NCBI RefSeq assembly: GCF_001039355.2
Contig: NW_019775616.1
Coordinates: 189,148 to 253,147 of the forward strand
Origin: Lingula anatina
Lineage: Eukaryota > Brachiopoda > Lingulata > Lingulida > Lingulidae
Reading direction: 5' to 3'
DNA: 64,000 nucleotides
Part shown: positions 34,701-45,372 of the stretch, piece by piece
Position numbering within the stretch: position 1 is the stretch's first letter
How the letters are laid out: each line of letters opens with the position of its first letter
Program-made: the position numbers and the translations under genes
Notes under the pieces: model-generated
Databases searched by the model: none
What the model saw: only the letters and a program-made list of their open reading frames with translations
Told to the model about the DNA's origin: nothing

Positions 34701-36561
34701 TCAGTCTACATAATCAATGTCAAGTCTTTTCATCGTAATCTCTTCACTCGGTTGTCTTCGTCTGATGCTTAATGTATTAGCAAAGAACTAGACAGGTAAT
34801 CCATTTATTGGCAAGAGGATGACTGCATATATATACAAGTGTGCAACATGTCAACTCTTTACAACTGCATATACACATAAGAAATCTGGACATAGAGGTG
34901 CTTTGACATTATTACAAAATAACAAAATTTCACACCTTTTTTTTGGTAAATAAATATGTAACTGCTTGCTAGAGAAAAATCATGACTTCAAGCTAAAAAT
35001 AACAACAATCTCAACAACGGTATCTACTATCAAGTCCCATCTTAAAAGAATGAAAATATTACAAGGTTGCCTGGAAAATTGTCCCTGGGACGTCCTACTA
35101 TCTACATACAAATCACATTACCTTATGCTATCCAAATCAATGAAATAAAATCTGAACTACATTTTTTTCCATGAAACACCTGTCTAGACAGTTGTAAATG
35201 GATATCATTATGATAGTAGCAGAAGCTCAGGTTGTCTAGTACTGTTACAAAAAATCATACAAGATTCATTCCTATCTAGCAGTCCTAAGTCCATTCAGTG
35301 CATAAAATACTGGGCGCTGTTAGACTATATATAAACTAGAGGATCAGAGAGGCGATACCGCCTCCAGATATTGTACCACCAGCTGGAGTAAGCGCCACTA
35401 CCACCACCACCTCTACCAGTGCTGTGCTTGACAAACTCTACAAACTGCAAAGAACCAGTTCTCAAAATTTGCCAAAAGAATTAAAATAAAAACTGCATGA
35501 CGTTTGTAAAAATGGTTAGATCAAGGCCATTTTCATACTTAACCCGTATATTCATAACATTAATTACTCCTGTGATTTTCAAGACAATGGGCCTATTCGT
35601 TTTCCTTGAAATTTTTTATCAGTGTTGCACATATGCTAAAAAAGGGGAAAAACAGCGTAATTTTTGAAAAAATGGCCTGATCATGCTCAATTTTAAACTG
35701 TATTTTACAAATAAACATCAGTTCCATAAGATTGAAGACAGAAGACAAAACCGTTTTCCACTTAATGTGTTATCACTGAAAGTGCATGGCGATGGCATGA
35801 ATTTGATATATACATAATCCAAGGTTGCAGTATGATTGTGAGTACAAGAGTTTTAATTGAACTTAAATTATAATAAATATAATAGATTGAAACTGCAAAT
35901 ATTTGGCTTCCTTTTCAATTGTAATAGTAGCTCTTGTTGCATCACCCCTAAGCAACAAAGAAGTGTTCTTTGTCCTTTTAAACTCCTCCCTTTCTATGTG
36001 ACAAATCTGAAAAAAGTGATGCATATACTTAAAATGGGAGATTCGACAGCCAAGTCAGTAGGAGATTTGAGAGCTGAGTCAGTAAAATTAAATCACTTTT
36101 ACCTCAGCCTCGTACCTGAGGGTTTAAAGTTACACTTCAGGTGTGTTTTAATACCTTCAGGCATATTTTGTCAAAAACTACACCAATTAATATCTTTATC
36201 TCAGGTTATGTTTATTTGTTACAGGGTACTTTGTTTATTAATGAGAGTTAGTCATACATGATCATGCAACCATACAATTAATGGTAATAATGTCTGTTGT
36301 TAGTTGCATTAATTATACTATGACTGTCACATTGTGTCTTATCTAAAACATCTGAAAGTTTAATTTTCATATCACACTGGGAAGACATAACTGTAGTTTC
36401 CTACTGGACATAGTGTCTGCTGAAGTGACACTTTACATATGTNACTCGATCCACTGAGCAAAGTAATGGCGGACTTCCATTGGAAAATGAACTCCGTAGA
36501 CACAGTTCACCTGTCGAAATGCATCCCCTCCCAGCTGCTGCGCCTTCGCCCACAGCGCCAT
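17497..36561 (-). CDS. STAT5-like: STAT5-type signal transducer and activator of transcription, 20 coding exons
   Basis: JAK-activated transcription factor. Exons from 5' to 3' (minus strand): 36444-36561, 31318-31474, 30075-30164, 29571-29660, 28962-29043, 28278-28411, 27586-27737, 27029-27190, 25825-25959, 25382-25517, 24786-24827, 24454-24534, 23933-24025, 23064-23255 (or 21662-21853), 22699-22793 (or 21297-21391), 20684-20829, 20189-20344, 19584-19647, 18913-19032, 17497-17632. All visible phases agree, giving about 796 residues, close to the length of vertebrate STAT5. Domains: N-terminal interaction domain (1-125), coiled coil (about 140-330), DNA-binding (332-495), linker (495-590), SH2 (about 590-690) with [11 protein letters not shown] and phosphotyrosine-binding Arg617, activation-loop Tyr701 in KDGYVQTQL, and an acidic activation domain. 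The IGGITIAW and ADRIKDL signatures place it with STAT5/6, nearest STAT5. About 10 bases of exon 1 are missing at the N at 36443. Confidence 0.93.
18913..19032 (-). CDS. STAT5-like: STAT exon 19: Pro/Met-rich tail
   Basis: 120 nt, acceptor TTCCAG, donor ATAG/GTACAA. Residues 713-751, rich in Pro and Met, with an SPP motif (MPHSPPAT), a possible serine phosphorylation site. Confidence 0.85.
19347..19564. mobile_element. Foldback element, ATCGATCTA family (copy 1)
   Basis: Left CTAGATCGATCTAGCAGGAT and right ATGGGTCGATCCTGCTAGAT are inverted repeats. The inner arms (TAAGCGGCTTAGATGTCTG and CAGACATCAGAGCCGCTTAA) are also inverse. It lies in the STAT intron and ends 20 bases from the exon 18 donor. 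Confidence 0.75.
19584..19647 (-). CDS. STAT5-like: STAT exon 18: activation-loop tyrosine
   Basis: 64 nt, acceptor TTTCCAG, donor CAGG/GTGAGT. Encodes [20 protein letters not shown]. The Tyr (about residue 701) is the expected JAK target. A foldback element ends 20 bases from its donor. Confidence 0.9.
20189..20344 (-). CDS. STAT5-like: STAT exon 17: SH2 domain
   Basis: 156 nt, acceptor ATTTCAG, donor ACG/GTAAGT. Encodes [20 protein letters not shown], the STAT5/6 SH2 C-terminal half. Confidence 0.95.
20684..20829 (-). CDS. STAT5-like: STAT exon 16: SH2 core
   Basis: 146 nt, acceptor ATTTCAG, donor CCAG/GTACTG. Encodes [32 protein letters not shown] with the phosphotyrosine-binding Arg617. 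Confidence 0.95.
21297..21391 (-). CDS. STAT5-like: STAT exon 15 (contig A copy)
   Basis: Same exon as 22699-22793. Its two-base overhang joins exon 16 to give CDGYILGF. Confidence 0.85.
21662..21853 (-). CDS. STAT5-like: STAT exon 14 (contig A copy)
   Basis: Same exon as 23064-23255. The differences I saw are synonymous (GTCGTC versus GTCATC context near 21697). Only one copy can belong to a transcript. Confidence 0.85.
22699..22793 (-). CDS. STAT5-like: STAT exon 15 (contig B copy): linker domain
   Basis: 95 nt, acceptor TTGTAG, donor GATGG/GTAAGG. Encodes [14 protein letters not shown] to the approach to SH2. Duplicate of 21297-21391. Confidence 0.9.
23064..23255 (-). CDS. STAT5-like: STAT exon 14 (contig B copy): linker domain
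   Basis: 192 nt in phase 0, acceptor TTTCAG, donor AAG/GTAATT. Encodes the linker domain, [16 protein letters not shown] to VSWSQFNK. The protein is identical to that of the copy at 21662-21853. Confidence 0.9.
23750..23915. mobile_element. Foldback element, GCATTCAGAAC family (copy 2)
   Basis: Left ACATTCAGAACAGTGGACTA and right TAGTCCACTGTTCAGG are inverse, with inner AAATATGGTCA / TGACCATATTT. The contig A counterpart (22350-22440) is interrupted halfway. Confidence 0.65.
23933..24025 (-). CDS. STAT5-like: STAT exon 13
   Basis: 93 nt, acceptor CTTCCAG, donor CCA/GTAAGT. Encodes [14 protein letters not shown] and [11 protein letters not shown], the end of the DNA-binding domain. Confidence 0.93.
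24454..24534 (-). CDS. STAT5-like: STAT exon 12: DNA-binding domain
   Basis: 81 nt, acceptor TTTTTCAG, donor TGG/GTAAGT. Encodes [15 protein letters not shown] and GELVFQVW. Confidence 0.92.
24786..24827 (-). CDS. STAT5-like: STAT exon 11: 42-nt micro-exon
   Basis: Acceptor ATTTCAG, donor GAG/GTAAAT. Encodes [14 protein letters not shown], the basic DNA-contacting loop between FRNM and VTEEKF. Confidence 0.9.
25020..25420 (-). repeat. Tandem array of STAT exon 10 end plus splice donor
   Basis: About nine units of 39 or 53 bp. On the minus strand each carries CGTAACCTTCAGGAATATG followed by GTGAGTTTTA, the end of exon 10 and its donor. The five 39-bp units between about 25172 and 25330 are almost identical. 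Units further downstream (25037, 25077) are diverged. Confidence 0.9.
25382..25517 (-). CDS. STAT5-like: STAT exon 10: DNA-binding domain
   Basis: 136 nt, acceptor TTTGTAG, donor ATG/GTGAGT. Encodes [34 protein letters not shown]. The exon end and donor are copied many times in the array downstream at 25020-25381. Confidence 0.93.
25825..25959 (-). CDS. STAT5-like: STAT exon 9: DNA-binding domain
   Basis: 135 nt, acceptor ATTCCAG, donor TCAG/GTAGGG. Contains [15 protein letters not shown] and [15 protein letters not shown], typical of the STAT5 DNA-binding domain. Confidence 0.93.
26255..26275. other. Sequence gap in a GT/G-homopolymer tract
   Basis: 21 Ns preceded by (GT)n and about 21 G, followed by G-rich sequence to about 26310. 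The tract is probably too G-rich to have been sequenced through. Confidence 0.8.
26470..27079 (-). repeat. Tandem array (period about 167 bp) of STAT exon 8 end plus donor
   Basis: Four units. Exon-like segments lie at 27029-27075 (the real exon end), 26862-26908, 26695-26741 and 26526-26569. The minus-strand reading keeps GCACTGAA.AACA, ACTGGG and GTAACNAG/GTA in three units; the fourth has a small deletion at the donor. The rest of each unit is shared intronic sequence (CACCTGGTGAACC, ATTATTCACGGGAGGGG). Confidence 0.88.
27029..27190 (-). CDS. STAT5-like: STAT exon 8: end of coiled coil
   Basis: 162 nt, acceptor ATTCAAG, donor ACGAG/GTAATC. Contains [17 protein letters not shown]. Its last 47 bases and the donor are repeated three more times downstream in the intron (26526-26908). 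Confidence 0.92.
27586..27737 (-). CDS. STAT5-like: STAT exon 7: coiled coil
   Basis: 152 nt, acceptor TTTCCAG, donor CATG/GTAAGG. Contains [15 protein letters not shown], near-identical to STAT5. A (TA)n microsatellite lies 30 bases upstream of the acceptor. Confidence 0.92.
27769..27829. repeat. (TA)n microsatellite
   Basis: About 30 uninterrupted TA repeats directly upstream (gene sense) of the STAT exon 7 acceptor. Shorter TA tract at 24735-24757. Confidence 0.9.
28278..28411 (-). CDS. STAT5-like: STAT exon 6: coiled coil
   Basis: 134 nt, acceptor ACTTCAG, donor CTG/GTGAGA. Residues 184-227, charged helix ([20 protein letters not shown]). Confidence 0.85.
28891..28945. repeat. (TG)n(AG)n compound microsatellite
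   Basis: Alternating TG then AG tract within STAT intron 5, 17 bases from the exon 5 end. Other GA tracts lie at 14104-14140 and 31748-31795. Confidence 0.9.
28962..29043 (-). CDS. STAT5-like: STAT exon 5: coiled-coil start
   Basis: 82 nt, acceptor TTCACAG, donor AACT/GTGAGT. Encodes [20 protein letters not shown], a strong STAT5 signature. A (TG)n(AG)n microsatellite follows within 20 bases of the donor. Confidence 0.9.
29571..29660 (-). CDS. STAT5-like: STAT exon 4
   Basis: 90 nt, acceptor GTCACCAG, donor CAG/GTACAT. Residues 126-155, the linker into the coiled coil. Identified by phase, position and open frame more than by strong conservation. Confidence 0.8.
30075..30164 (-). CDS. STAT5-like: STAT exon 3
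   Basis: 90 nt, acceptor CTTTCAG, donor AAC/GTAAGA. Residues 96-125, starting [15 protein letters not shown], the end of the N-terminal domain. Confidence 0.88.
31318..31474 (-). CDS. STAT5-like: STAT exon 2
   Basis: 157 nt, acceptor ATTACAG, donor CGG/GTAAAT. Residues about 44-95 ([15 protein letters not shown]...[15 protein letters not shown]) of the N-terminal domain. Confidence 0.88.
33853..34060. mobile_element. Foldback element, ATCGATCTA family (copy 2)
   Basis: Starts TATTCCCATTGATTTTAGAT and ends with the inverse ATCTAATCTATGGAAATGGGG. The inner block CCCCCAGGGAGTTAGGTCGA matches the inverse of copy 3 (CCTAACTCCCTGGGGG). Confidence 0.75.
34295..34462. mobile_element. Foldback element, CCCGTAGCCAG termini (copy 2), 5-bp target duplication
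   Basis: Ends CAGGCCCGTAGCCAG and CTGGCTACGGGCCTG are perfect inverses. ATCAA flanks it on both sides (34290-34294 and 34463-34467), a 5-bp target-site duplication. The interior contains AGTGGACCTTTTCCCA twice. Confidence 0.82.
36444..36561 (-). CDS. STAT5-like: STAT exon 1 (partial at contig join): N-terminal domain
   Basis: ATG at 36561-36559 opens [17 protein letters not shown], the canonical STAT N terminus. The exon reads to QWIE plus one base and is cut by the N at 36443. About four codons (Ser-x-x-Trp expected) and the donor are absent. Confidence 0.85.
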
Positions 36562-37349
36562 CTTAATTTTATTATTTGAGTACTTGTCTACAAATGTTCC
36601 GATTCTATAAGGCAGGTTTTACTGAAAATAAAAAAACACTAATTAATACAAATAAAAAAGATTTAAAAATTTAAAAAACTCCAGCCACAACTGTCTGAAA
36701 TTATTTCAAATATAAAATTGCATACTTTACAATCAAAATGTCTGGAAATAGTTCTACCCATAACACATTTTTTCTGAAAAGATGAAAAAATATAACATGC
36801 AGCTCTGAAGGGGTGAACCAAGAAGCAATATCACACATTCTGACATTTAACAAGCTCAACTGTCAAAATATTCAATGTTATGATGTCTGACCATCAGCCC
36901 ATTTTCATACTTTGTACGAGTCCGACACGAGACTACTGAATTTACTCGACAAATCTAAATATTTCCAAAAATTTTTTTGTCTTTTTTTTTATTTTAAAAA
37001 GTGACTGTTCCAAATAAAATAAAATAAAATAAATTAATAAATAAAAATAATAATAAAGGCAATTTACTCCATTCTCCTCGCTTACCAGAGACTCATTTCT
37101 TGTATGGCTTAACTATCCTTTCCCTTTCTTTTTCACCTTTGTACCAAATCCACCCCTCTATAACATATAGATCTATAATACATAACACTCCTTCCCTTAC
37201 TAAATCTGACAAAAACTGTCAATTTCATTAGCAACGTGATAACCTCCCGTGATGTAACCAATCAAGTCATTGACGAACCCACTCAAATAAGGTAAATCAA
37301 ACAGATCTGACTTCCGTCGCAGTTTCTCAGAATTGATTACCTTAGAGAT

Positions 37350-37528
37350 CATTCAGAACAGCCGACGTACAGATCTGTGGATCAAATACAGCGACACATT
37401 AAAAAGGTTGCCACTTAATTCCCTCCCGATTAGACACTGAATAGATTCCCCTAAGGGATTACGCAAGAAGCATACCTGTGGGATTGGCCATATTTGATCG
37501 TTGATCTGTTAGTCCGCTGTTCTGAATG
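37350..37528. mobile_element. Foldback element, GCATTCAGAAC family (copy 3)
   Basis: Left CATTCAGAACAGC and right GCTGTTCTGAATG are exact inverses, with inner TGGATCAAATA versus TTGGCCATATTTGATC. Confidence 0.7.
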
Positions 37529-40500
37529 TGTTCGTAATATTTGCTGATAAGTTGATAAATTTAAAACACATTAAATGCTTAATAAACGACCCACACTTGC
37601 GAAAAAAAATATATTTAGAAAATTTTAAATACTAAATACTCATTGACAGCTCCTTATAAATAAACAATGACTTCAGTAGAATTATCTTCAAGAAAATAGC
37701 TACATCAGTAAGTCCGAGTTGCTAATTTCGACATTCACAGAAAGTGATACTCTGACATTTATATAATTGACCTGAACAAACAACCTATTGGATCATTTAC
37801 CTCTGATGGCACGCTTTCACATGGCTAATACTTCAAGTAATAATTTTGAGAACAATTCAATACCTTAACCTGAAACATTCACCTGTTCCAGTGCAGCAGT
37901 TATGCAGTCATATACAGTTCTACTAATAAGCACATCACGACCCCATGACTTTAGGCAGAAGTTCATTAAACATTTCACCTAGCAACCAAAAGAATCTACA
38001 AAAATCAAAACTGTCCAGAAGCCAATTTCCAAGCTACGAAGACATCCCACTGTATCCTAGACCATCCAGTCAGTCACTGGTAAATCAAGCAGAAGGCTCA
38101 CACCTAAAACAACCTGGGGCGGAAAAGGTCTTTTTTTTTTTTTTTTTGCAAAATGTTAGAAAAATATAATTAAATCTACTGCCTACAGCCTTCTCGTCTC
38201 TGGGGAGGTTCATGATAAATATTGGCGCCTAGCTAAATGCACTAACTCCACGACGACCTGGATACAATCAGATTAACGGACTAATACACCTTCTTGTTTC
38301 ACACTCGTATGATCACCGCTTTTTTCTTTATTTCACTAAATGCCAGAAAGAGGCACGTCAGTATGGTCACCTGATCGCAACAGTGAGAGTCCCCTTAGTT
38401 TTAGATCACATTACGAACATGTAAGCGGACAAGATTCACAGATAGTGAACGGCCCGTATGCCATCTGGTCATGTGATGACTTGCTTTAAACATAAATTTT
38501 ATTGGTTGTGTTATCAAAGTCCAATTATTGCATAGTGATGATTGAATTAGGTCTTACTTCATTGAGCCTCTTATCTTAATATTATACTTTTAAGTTCAAA
38601 CATTTTGTTAGGTGAGGTAGTTGCAGGCCTAGGCCTAGGCCAACTACCAGTGAGCTGCTTTCACAAATTTGTCTTTCTACGTACTTTATGAGCAGAATTT
38701 CTACCTGGAGTAGTCTGAAGATGTACTGTCCTCATCTCACTGAAAATATGGCAGGCTTTGAGCAAAGTGTCAGTGAGTGAAAAATGAAATTAGCTAACAT
38801 ATTGGTTATTATGTGTGATCCCCTTACTAGTACACATCAGCTGGCAAGAAAGCTACATTATCAACCTCATAAAACAGAATGGCAAAAATGGAATGCTAAT
38901 ATACGTATTACACTCCATGTGAAGAGGTTTTCATCACCAAAATATTTGTACAAACTACTAGTATTGATTTTGACTACAAACAGTTGAGAGCCAATTTAAT
39001 TTTTCCACAAAATGCTCATGGACATTGTACTAATAATTGAATTAAGTTAAGCACATTGCTTGGAACTGGAGATATCATAAGGCATTTTGCTAAAAGGTAA
39101 TGCATGTCAAATCTTTATGTAGTTTACTTTCAATTTTCCTGGAATTTTCAACCTTTTCTCTTGATCACCTGGGTATAACCTATATCCAAAACCATTCACA
39201 AAATTAAAATCTACCAGATTTTGCAATCTATCTAAGCTTATGATAGAGGAAAAAGACTGCAGAATTTCAATTGGGGCAGTTAGAATTACAAATGACAAAG
39301 TCAAAAAGGATTCATGTACTGTATGTGATTTTTGAAGGTAATATAATTGCTAGTATAGTCAATGAAAAAATGAATTTAAAAAGCTCCATGTATTCTCAGG
39401 ATTCGAAACAATGCACCTTCCAATTTTAAAGAAAATGAAAATGAAGCAGTATCTTCATCAAACACAATTCAATTCAAATATAGTACATATATATATAAAA
39501 TAAGTTAAAACAATCAATATCAAAAGACATAACTTTTAACAAAAATTAAACGTCATACACTGTCTTGGACAGAAAGTTCTGATCATTATAATAACTGTTA
39601 GCCACATTAATTCCGGTGAGTTCATATGTCTCTCTCTTACGGTAACCATTGCTAAATTTACTACTGTGACATTTAACGGAACAGAAGGCAAACTTCAATA
39701 CCAGTCCCAAAAGTTCTCGGAAAAGTATCTCTTTAATTGTGTGCTGGCAAAACTCGGTGAACACACAACTATGTAGGCTTATTACACGCTAGCTTATTGA
39801 TTGATTGTGATATAAAAGTTCCTTGTAAGATGAGGTCTTTTTTATCTATGTTCTGCACAGAAAGCATTGTGGTCTGCTTTCCTTAGCACACTACAGATTC
39901 AAGATATATCAATATAGAAATATCCTATACAGGATTTTCCTGCCTAATCTTATTTCCTTTGATTAAAAAAAAAAGTTTTCTCCTCCTAAAAAATCACTGC
40001 TTGACCTCTCCCTGCACTTGGATTGGATGGTTTACACCATTTCTAATTAAATAACTTTGTTTTAAACCAATCCTGATTCATTTTGACTGCCATGGTCTTC
40101 CTGACATTTCAAAAGGAAATATCTGCATCAAGTGCTATTATTTGAAGGGTTTTATTGGTTTTAATAATAATTACATTCTTTATGAATCGGGAATGGTAAG
40201 GAGCTTTCCAAGGTATATCTAGACAAAATTTTTGACTTTGGGATGTTTTCAAATGTACATAATATATATACCTTAAAGATATTAATGTGTATACTAGAAC
40301 GCAATGAATATCCTGTGTTAATTTTTAACTCGGTAGAAAATCTTTGGAGAGGCAGGCCTACACACAATGTGCGTCATTTCATATATGCTGTAAACTGTTT
40401 ATTTTCCTAATAATAACATTATGTTACCATTTTATTAGCACGTATTAAAGCCATATCGACTTGACCAACTTTAGTATAATAATGTTTTTGTTACCTTGAT

Positions 40501-41080
40501 TGTATATATATCAAGTATATTACTTTGCACTTTCTGCTCATGTTGGAATAAAAGATCTATCTGTAGTCCTCACCAAGTAGTCACAAAAACCTATGCATAG
40601 CTACAGTTCATACAACCCCCTAACCCACATATTCAGGTGGAAATTGGTTGATACGCGACATCAGCAGAGCCTTGTAATGACCTTGAAAGTTTCAGGGAAA
40701 GCAAGACCCTTTTATCTTAATTCTGCATAAGATATCTTAATGTGAAATACTTTTTGACAACTTAGTGCTTGACAACATTGGGATTGACAATTTATTACTT
40801 ATACTTCAACCTGAGGACCTACACGAGCTTATTATAGAGATTTCTTTCACAATTTTTTTTTTTTTTTTTTTAGTAAAATAGCGGTTACTTGTGTGATCAG
40901 TGCAATGGTTGAAAGTTTAAATATTATGTCTCCCAGTAAAATGGTCTCTTCACAAACCTTTTTTTATCCTGCTTGATTTTAATTTTCTCTTTTTTAAATT
41001 TTTGTACTACCAAACCAATGACTACATACTGACAATGCAAAGTGCACTTTCACTTTCACTTTCTACAAACTTAGGCTTAC

Positions 41081-41225
41081 CTGAGAATTCTCAACTTAGC
41101 ACCACAGCAAGGACAAAGAAGTCACAAATATTTTCTTCTCCATTCAGTAGTACTAACAGTAATGCTTGTGAACAGGCATGTGAAATATGTGTCCTGTTCT
41201 CTCTCCGATCACAGCTATTTAAATA
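41081..41225 (-). promoter_or_regulatory. Candidate minus-strand TATA box and leader exon (alternative STAT 5' end?)
   Basis: On the minus strand a TATTTAAATA element (41216-41225) is followed about 135 bases later by a good splice donor, TTCTCAG/GTAAGCC (exon end 41081). The spacing suits a short non-coding first exon upstream of the STAT coding exons. Sequence pattern only. Confidence 0.25.
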
Positions 41226-42944
41226 CTGAGTCGTAACAATCCTCAGGCAAGTTCCCACAATCCTCAGAAATCCAGGGAAGCTGGCTCAGCTGGCTCCGCA
41301 ACACGCAGACATTTTTCTGGTTGAAATCTTTTCTCTTAGCGTGACAAGTTATTTTGGTCATGCCCATGGCAACAGATTGTGTAATAAATCCGTGGACTTT
41401 TGTCAGTCAAATAAGACAGGCATGTTATAGTAAGTCATGTAAACCACTGTTATCTTACATAATCTTTTAAATGCCTATACTGAATTTTTTTTAAATATAG
41501 CATGACCTTGTGCTGACTTAGTTTGAATGTTTTTTTTTTAATCTTAACATAATTCTATGTATAGAATAACATTTATTACCCCTCAGACAAAAATGACTTC
41601 ATAAAACAGAGCAAAAAAAAAAAAGACATAAATCTTCATAAATAATACAAAATTCACAGCAAAACTAGACAGCAAAGCTGGCAAATATACATACACATAT
41701 AGGAAACAAAACAGCACAGCTGTCAAATGTTCAGACATTATGAAGAAAAAAGTGCCCAAAACAATCTTTTGGCCAATTTAGATGACTGTTACATAATGCT
41801 TTATAACAGCATAATCATTCTTGCTCTCGTACATTGTGTACTACGGGTTACATGGACATTGAAAAACTAGTAAGTGATTCAGTACCATGGGGTTTAGAAG
41901 CCAATGGCAATGGTTAAGTTTTCTTGAGTGTATATCAGTTTTTATCAGTTTTCAGGTTTGTAAGTTCACAAGTTTGCCAATGCGTGGAAATGGAAATTTC
42001 ACCAAAAAAAAAAAAAAAAAATAAAATAATAATAATAATAATAATAGTAAAAATAATAATAATAATTACCAAAAATGTAAACCGATAATGTCAATTTTCA
42101 CTTGCCTCTTTACCAAACAAAGCCACTCGGAACATTTAGAGTAAAAAAAAAAAAAAAAAAAAAAGCAGAATAATTACCGTAAATGTAAACTGTTTATGCT
42201 GATTTTCAAAAGCAACATGCCTCTTAACCAAACAAAGCCACCAAGTCAATTAAAAGTAAAAAAATAAGGTTTGGCAGAGACGAATGCCTTGCGTTGGGAG
42301 AGCAAACACAATGACGATGCCAACAACGGCAACGACATAGACAGACAGACCCATAAGAATACATATACAGACACTGTATATAAAGAAGAAACTATAACTT
42401 TGACCTAGGAGTTTATCGAGGAGCGAGATAATGATAACTGTGTTTCACCGTCGCCTTAGTTAATATCATATGTGAAAAACTGTAAACATAGTAGCTTAAT
42501 GATGAATAACTGATAAGTATCTTGGGCCCTGAAAAGACGAGATAATTATCACATTTTTTTTCAGTAAAGAAACAAAAAACAGACTGCGAGTAGGTATTAT
42601 ACCCATATAATGTGCAGCCTGCATGATGAATTATTAGGTACTAGTATATAGATTAATATGGGGTCTTAAGAAACTGCCCCACACATCTCACCACCTAGAT
42701 CTATGATAGCATTAAAAAGGTCAGTTTTATCAGGATGGTCATAAAACTGTTACACACACGGTTTCAACTATATTCAATTTTAGGACCATCTTCACAGTAT
42801 GAAACATTCTGAACCTACTGCAAGTAAAGATGTCTTTAATGAAATATCTGGTAGATTTTAGTCAAATTAAAAATTTAAGATAAATCAAGAACAAATCTGG
42901 CATAAAAGGTAAGTCTTCTCACATTTTCTTAAAGTCATAATAAC

Positions 42945-43465
42945 TCTTCGTTTTGGCCAAAAATTGGATTTTCCTGGAAAAAACGGCAATTTTCCCGTAC
43001 TTACCAATGGCCAACGACCCCATTCCTGCATTCAAAGTTAATCCAGGTTTTTTTCCTAAACGTACGGTTTTTTGTTAAAATCTCTTAAGAGATTTTAACT
43101 GACGGAGCTCTCTCTCTGACATTGCAAAGTCACTGGTGACCTACTTAAAACTGCGGGAAAAGCAGACAACAACAACACTATATAAGATTCATGAGATATA
43201 TTCGTCTTTTTGTTAAAAATGCATTTATATCCACAATGTGTGCCATTCTGGGCTTTTCGTTATCCGACGCACTGTACAAAAACTCGCAACTTACGTCTGA
43301 GGGTTTCCTGCCATGTTATTTTGGTCTCGAATGAACGCGAGAATCCGCGTGACACCATTACGTCATTAGCAACAAATGCACTTGTCGGCCCGAAAAAAGG
43401 GATCGAAAGCCCTACTGACAAGCACAGATTTTAGTTTTCCTACAATAATGGCCGTTTTAGTGGTA
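42945..43465. repeat. Dispersed repeat related to 56255-56515
   Basis: Shared order of landmarks: CTTCGTTTTGG or TTCATTTTGG, a GGATTTT...GG..ACGGC block, GGTTTTTTGTT, GACAAGCACAG then TTTTAG, and GCCGTTTT.GTGGTAAAATA or GCCGTTTTGGTGATAAAATG. Two diverged copies of one element or duplicated segment. Confidence 0.5.
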
Positions 43466-45196
43466 AAATACAATAGAATATATTTCCATGCGTTGTTTAC
43501 AATGTATTTCATGCGGACTTTTGAATCTCAAAGGAAGAGTTATTATTGCTTTAAGTCAAAGGAGATGATTTTACTTATAAAGAAATTGTCTACAATTTAC
43601 TACACAAAGTGACTCTAGATACTAAATTTTTTTTTTTAACTAGAACTTTTGCTCACATTCTTTGGATGAAACCCCTCAACTGAGCATCAAAACATCAAAA
43701 CCAAGATTATCATATACTGAAGGGTTTCTTTGTGGCTTCTTCAGTAGTACAATTTTGAAAAGTTGCGTACATGGGCAGGGGCTGTCTTCAGGGTCTTCTG
43801 GAAGACGGTCAGATTTTCAAGCTGATATTAATGGCCATGGGTATCTAATTTTTTCTGTTGGGGGATGTTCAAAAATGGAGGATGAATCAACAAAATGTGT
43901 CAATAATGATAAATGTGGATATTGGTTGTAGTAATGGAGATGAAAAGTCTCTGATAAAAAAGTTACTCCTTTAAGTCCATCAGAACATCTCCAATAGTTT
44001 GCTCAATTGCGATTTTCTTGGTTATCCCCCCACCCCCATCGAATACACACAAATGGAATATTTAATTAATTATTTTATTTATTCAAACTTTTATTCAATT
44101 TATTCCATGCACCATTTTTTTCTTTTTGTACAAGCAAAAACACTATGTAAGTCTAATCAAGACTTAGTTCTAGGAAATTCCAGGGGTCTCTTTGATGACT
44201 TTTTTTGCAAGATCCTTACTCACTCAGATGACATAAAATACATTCCTCCGGGTTTTTTCTCCATGCGGTAAGGCGACAGGTCCGTTTTATTTTTAACTCC
44301 AGTATTGCCTGACATGAAGGGTAATATGCTGAGTAAATGATATTTTCTTGCCTGAGGAAGTTCTAGCGAGCCCTTCAGTTTCTATTTGCTGTATTCCAAG
44401 AAATGTCATTTTACAGATATCATTAGGCAAGAAACCACATGAGGTGACTGTGGCCTGCTCAGGGCAACCTTACCCAACCAGAGGCAGCATGCAACAGGAA
44501 CATTAGTAAGTGTGCTCCTTGGCAATGGCCTTTCTGTGAGACTGGTAAATTATTTTTTTTAATTGCACATGTAGCTTTGTAGGGCTGTGCATGTTATCAT
44601 ACTTAGTGTGTGTGCGTATGTGTGTGTGTGTGTTTATTGACTTACGACACGTGACAAGTCACGTGATTGTCAGTCTTATCAGTCGTTTTGGATTATTGGC
44701 TTGAGGGAGACTGCAGAAAATTATGCAGGCAGGCAGCCTTGTTTTATTTTTCCATTATCACTTTAAGTACAGGTCTGAAAGAGGTCCTCTGTCACCCCCT
44801 TCTCTCTCTTTCTCCCTATCCTCTCCCCCTCTCGCTCTCTTCCTCCTTCCTGCCTCTTTTCTTCTCCCCAAGTTCAGAAATTACCACATACATCCCCTCA
44901 GATATAATATTTATAGTGGAAACCATATTTTCCCTCCAGGATATATAATGCTAGCTAAAAATAATTCCCCAGACTATGATTAAGTGATGTCTGGTGAATT
45001 GGTTACAATAATTAGTTGGCAGAATAAAGATATGTATTAGTATGCTGATATGTGCATCCACATGGCCTGTAGTACTACAAGGCCCTTTTTTCCTGGTACC
45101 AGAGCACCTAGATTCCTTTCAGGAAATACAAACTACTCCACATAATAGTACATGTCAGCCTGCTTCTTTAACTCTCTGTTTCTTGACCTGCTTTTT

Positions 45197-45372
45197 AGCT
45201 ATCTGTCTGTCTGTTTGTCTGTCCGCATGTCTCTCTGTCTGTCTGCATGCCTTATCTCTGTATGTCTGTCTGCCTGCCTACCTTTTTTGCTACCTATCTT
45301 GTTGTCTGTCTGCCTTTTAGCCTGTTCATTTGCTTGCTATGTTGGTATCTGTCTGTCTGTCTGTCTGTCTGG
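45197..45372. repeat. Imperfect (CTGT)n minisatellite
   Basis: Runs of CTGTCTGT with CTGC, TTGT and CCTG variants. The ORFs reading it are Cys/Leu/Ser repeats and are not genes. Confidence 0.8.

Larger units (their letters stand above)
31475..36443. other. STAT intron 1, about 5 kb
   Basis: No exon seen. It holds an AG microsatellite at 31748-31795, foldback elements at 33853-34060 and 34295-34462, poly-A runs near 33267 and 33668, and ends at the single-N contig join at 36443, which removes the true donor of exon 1. Confidence 0.6.
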
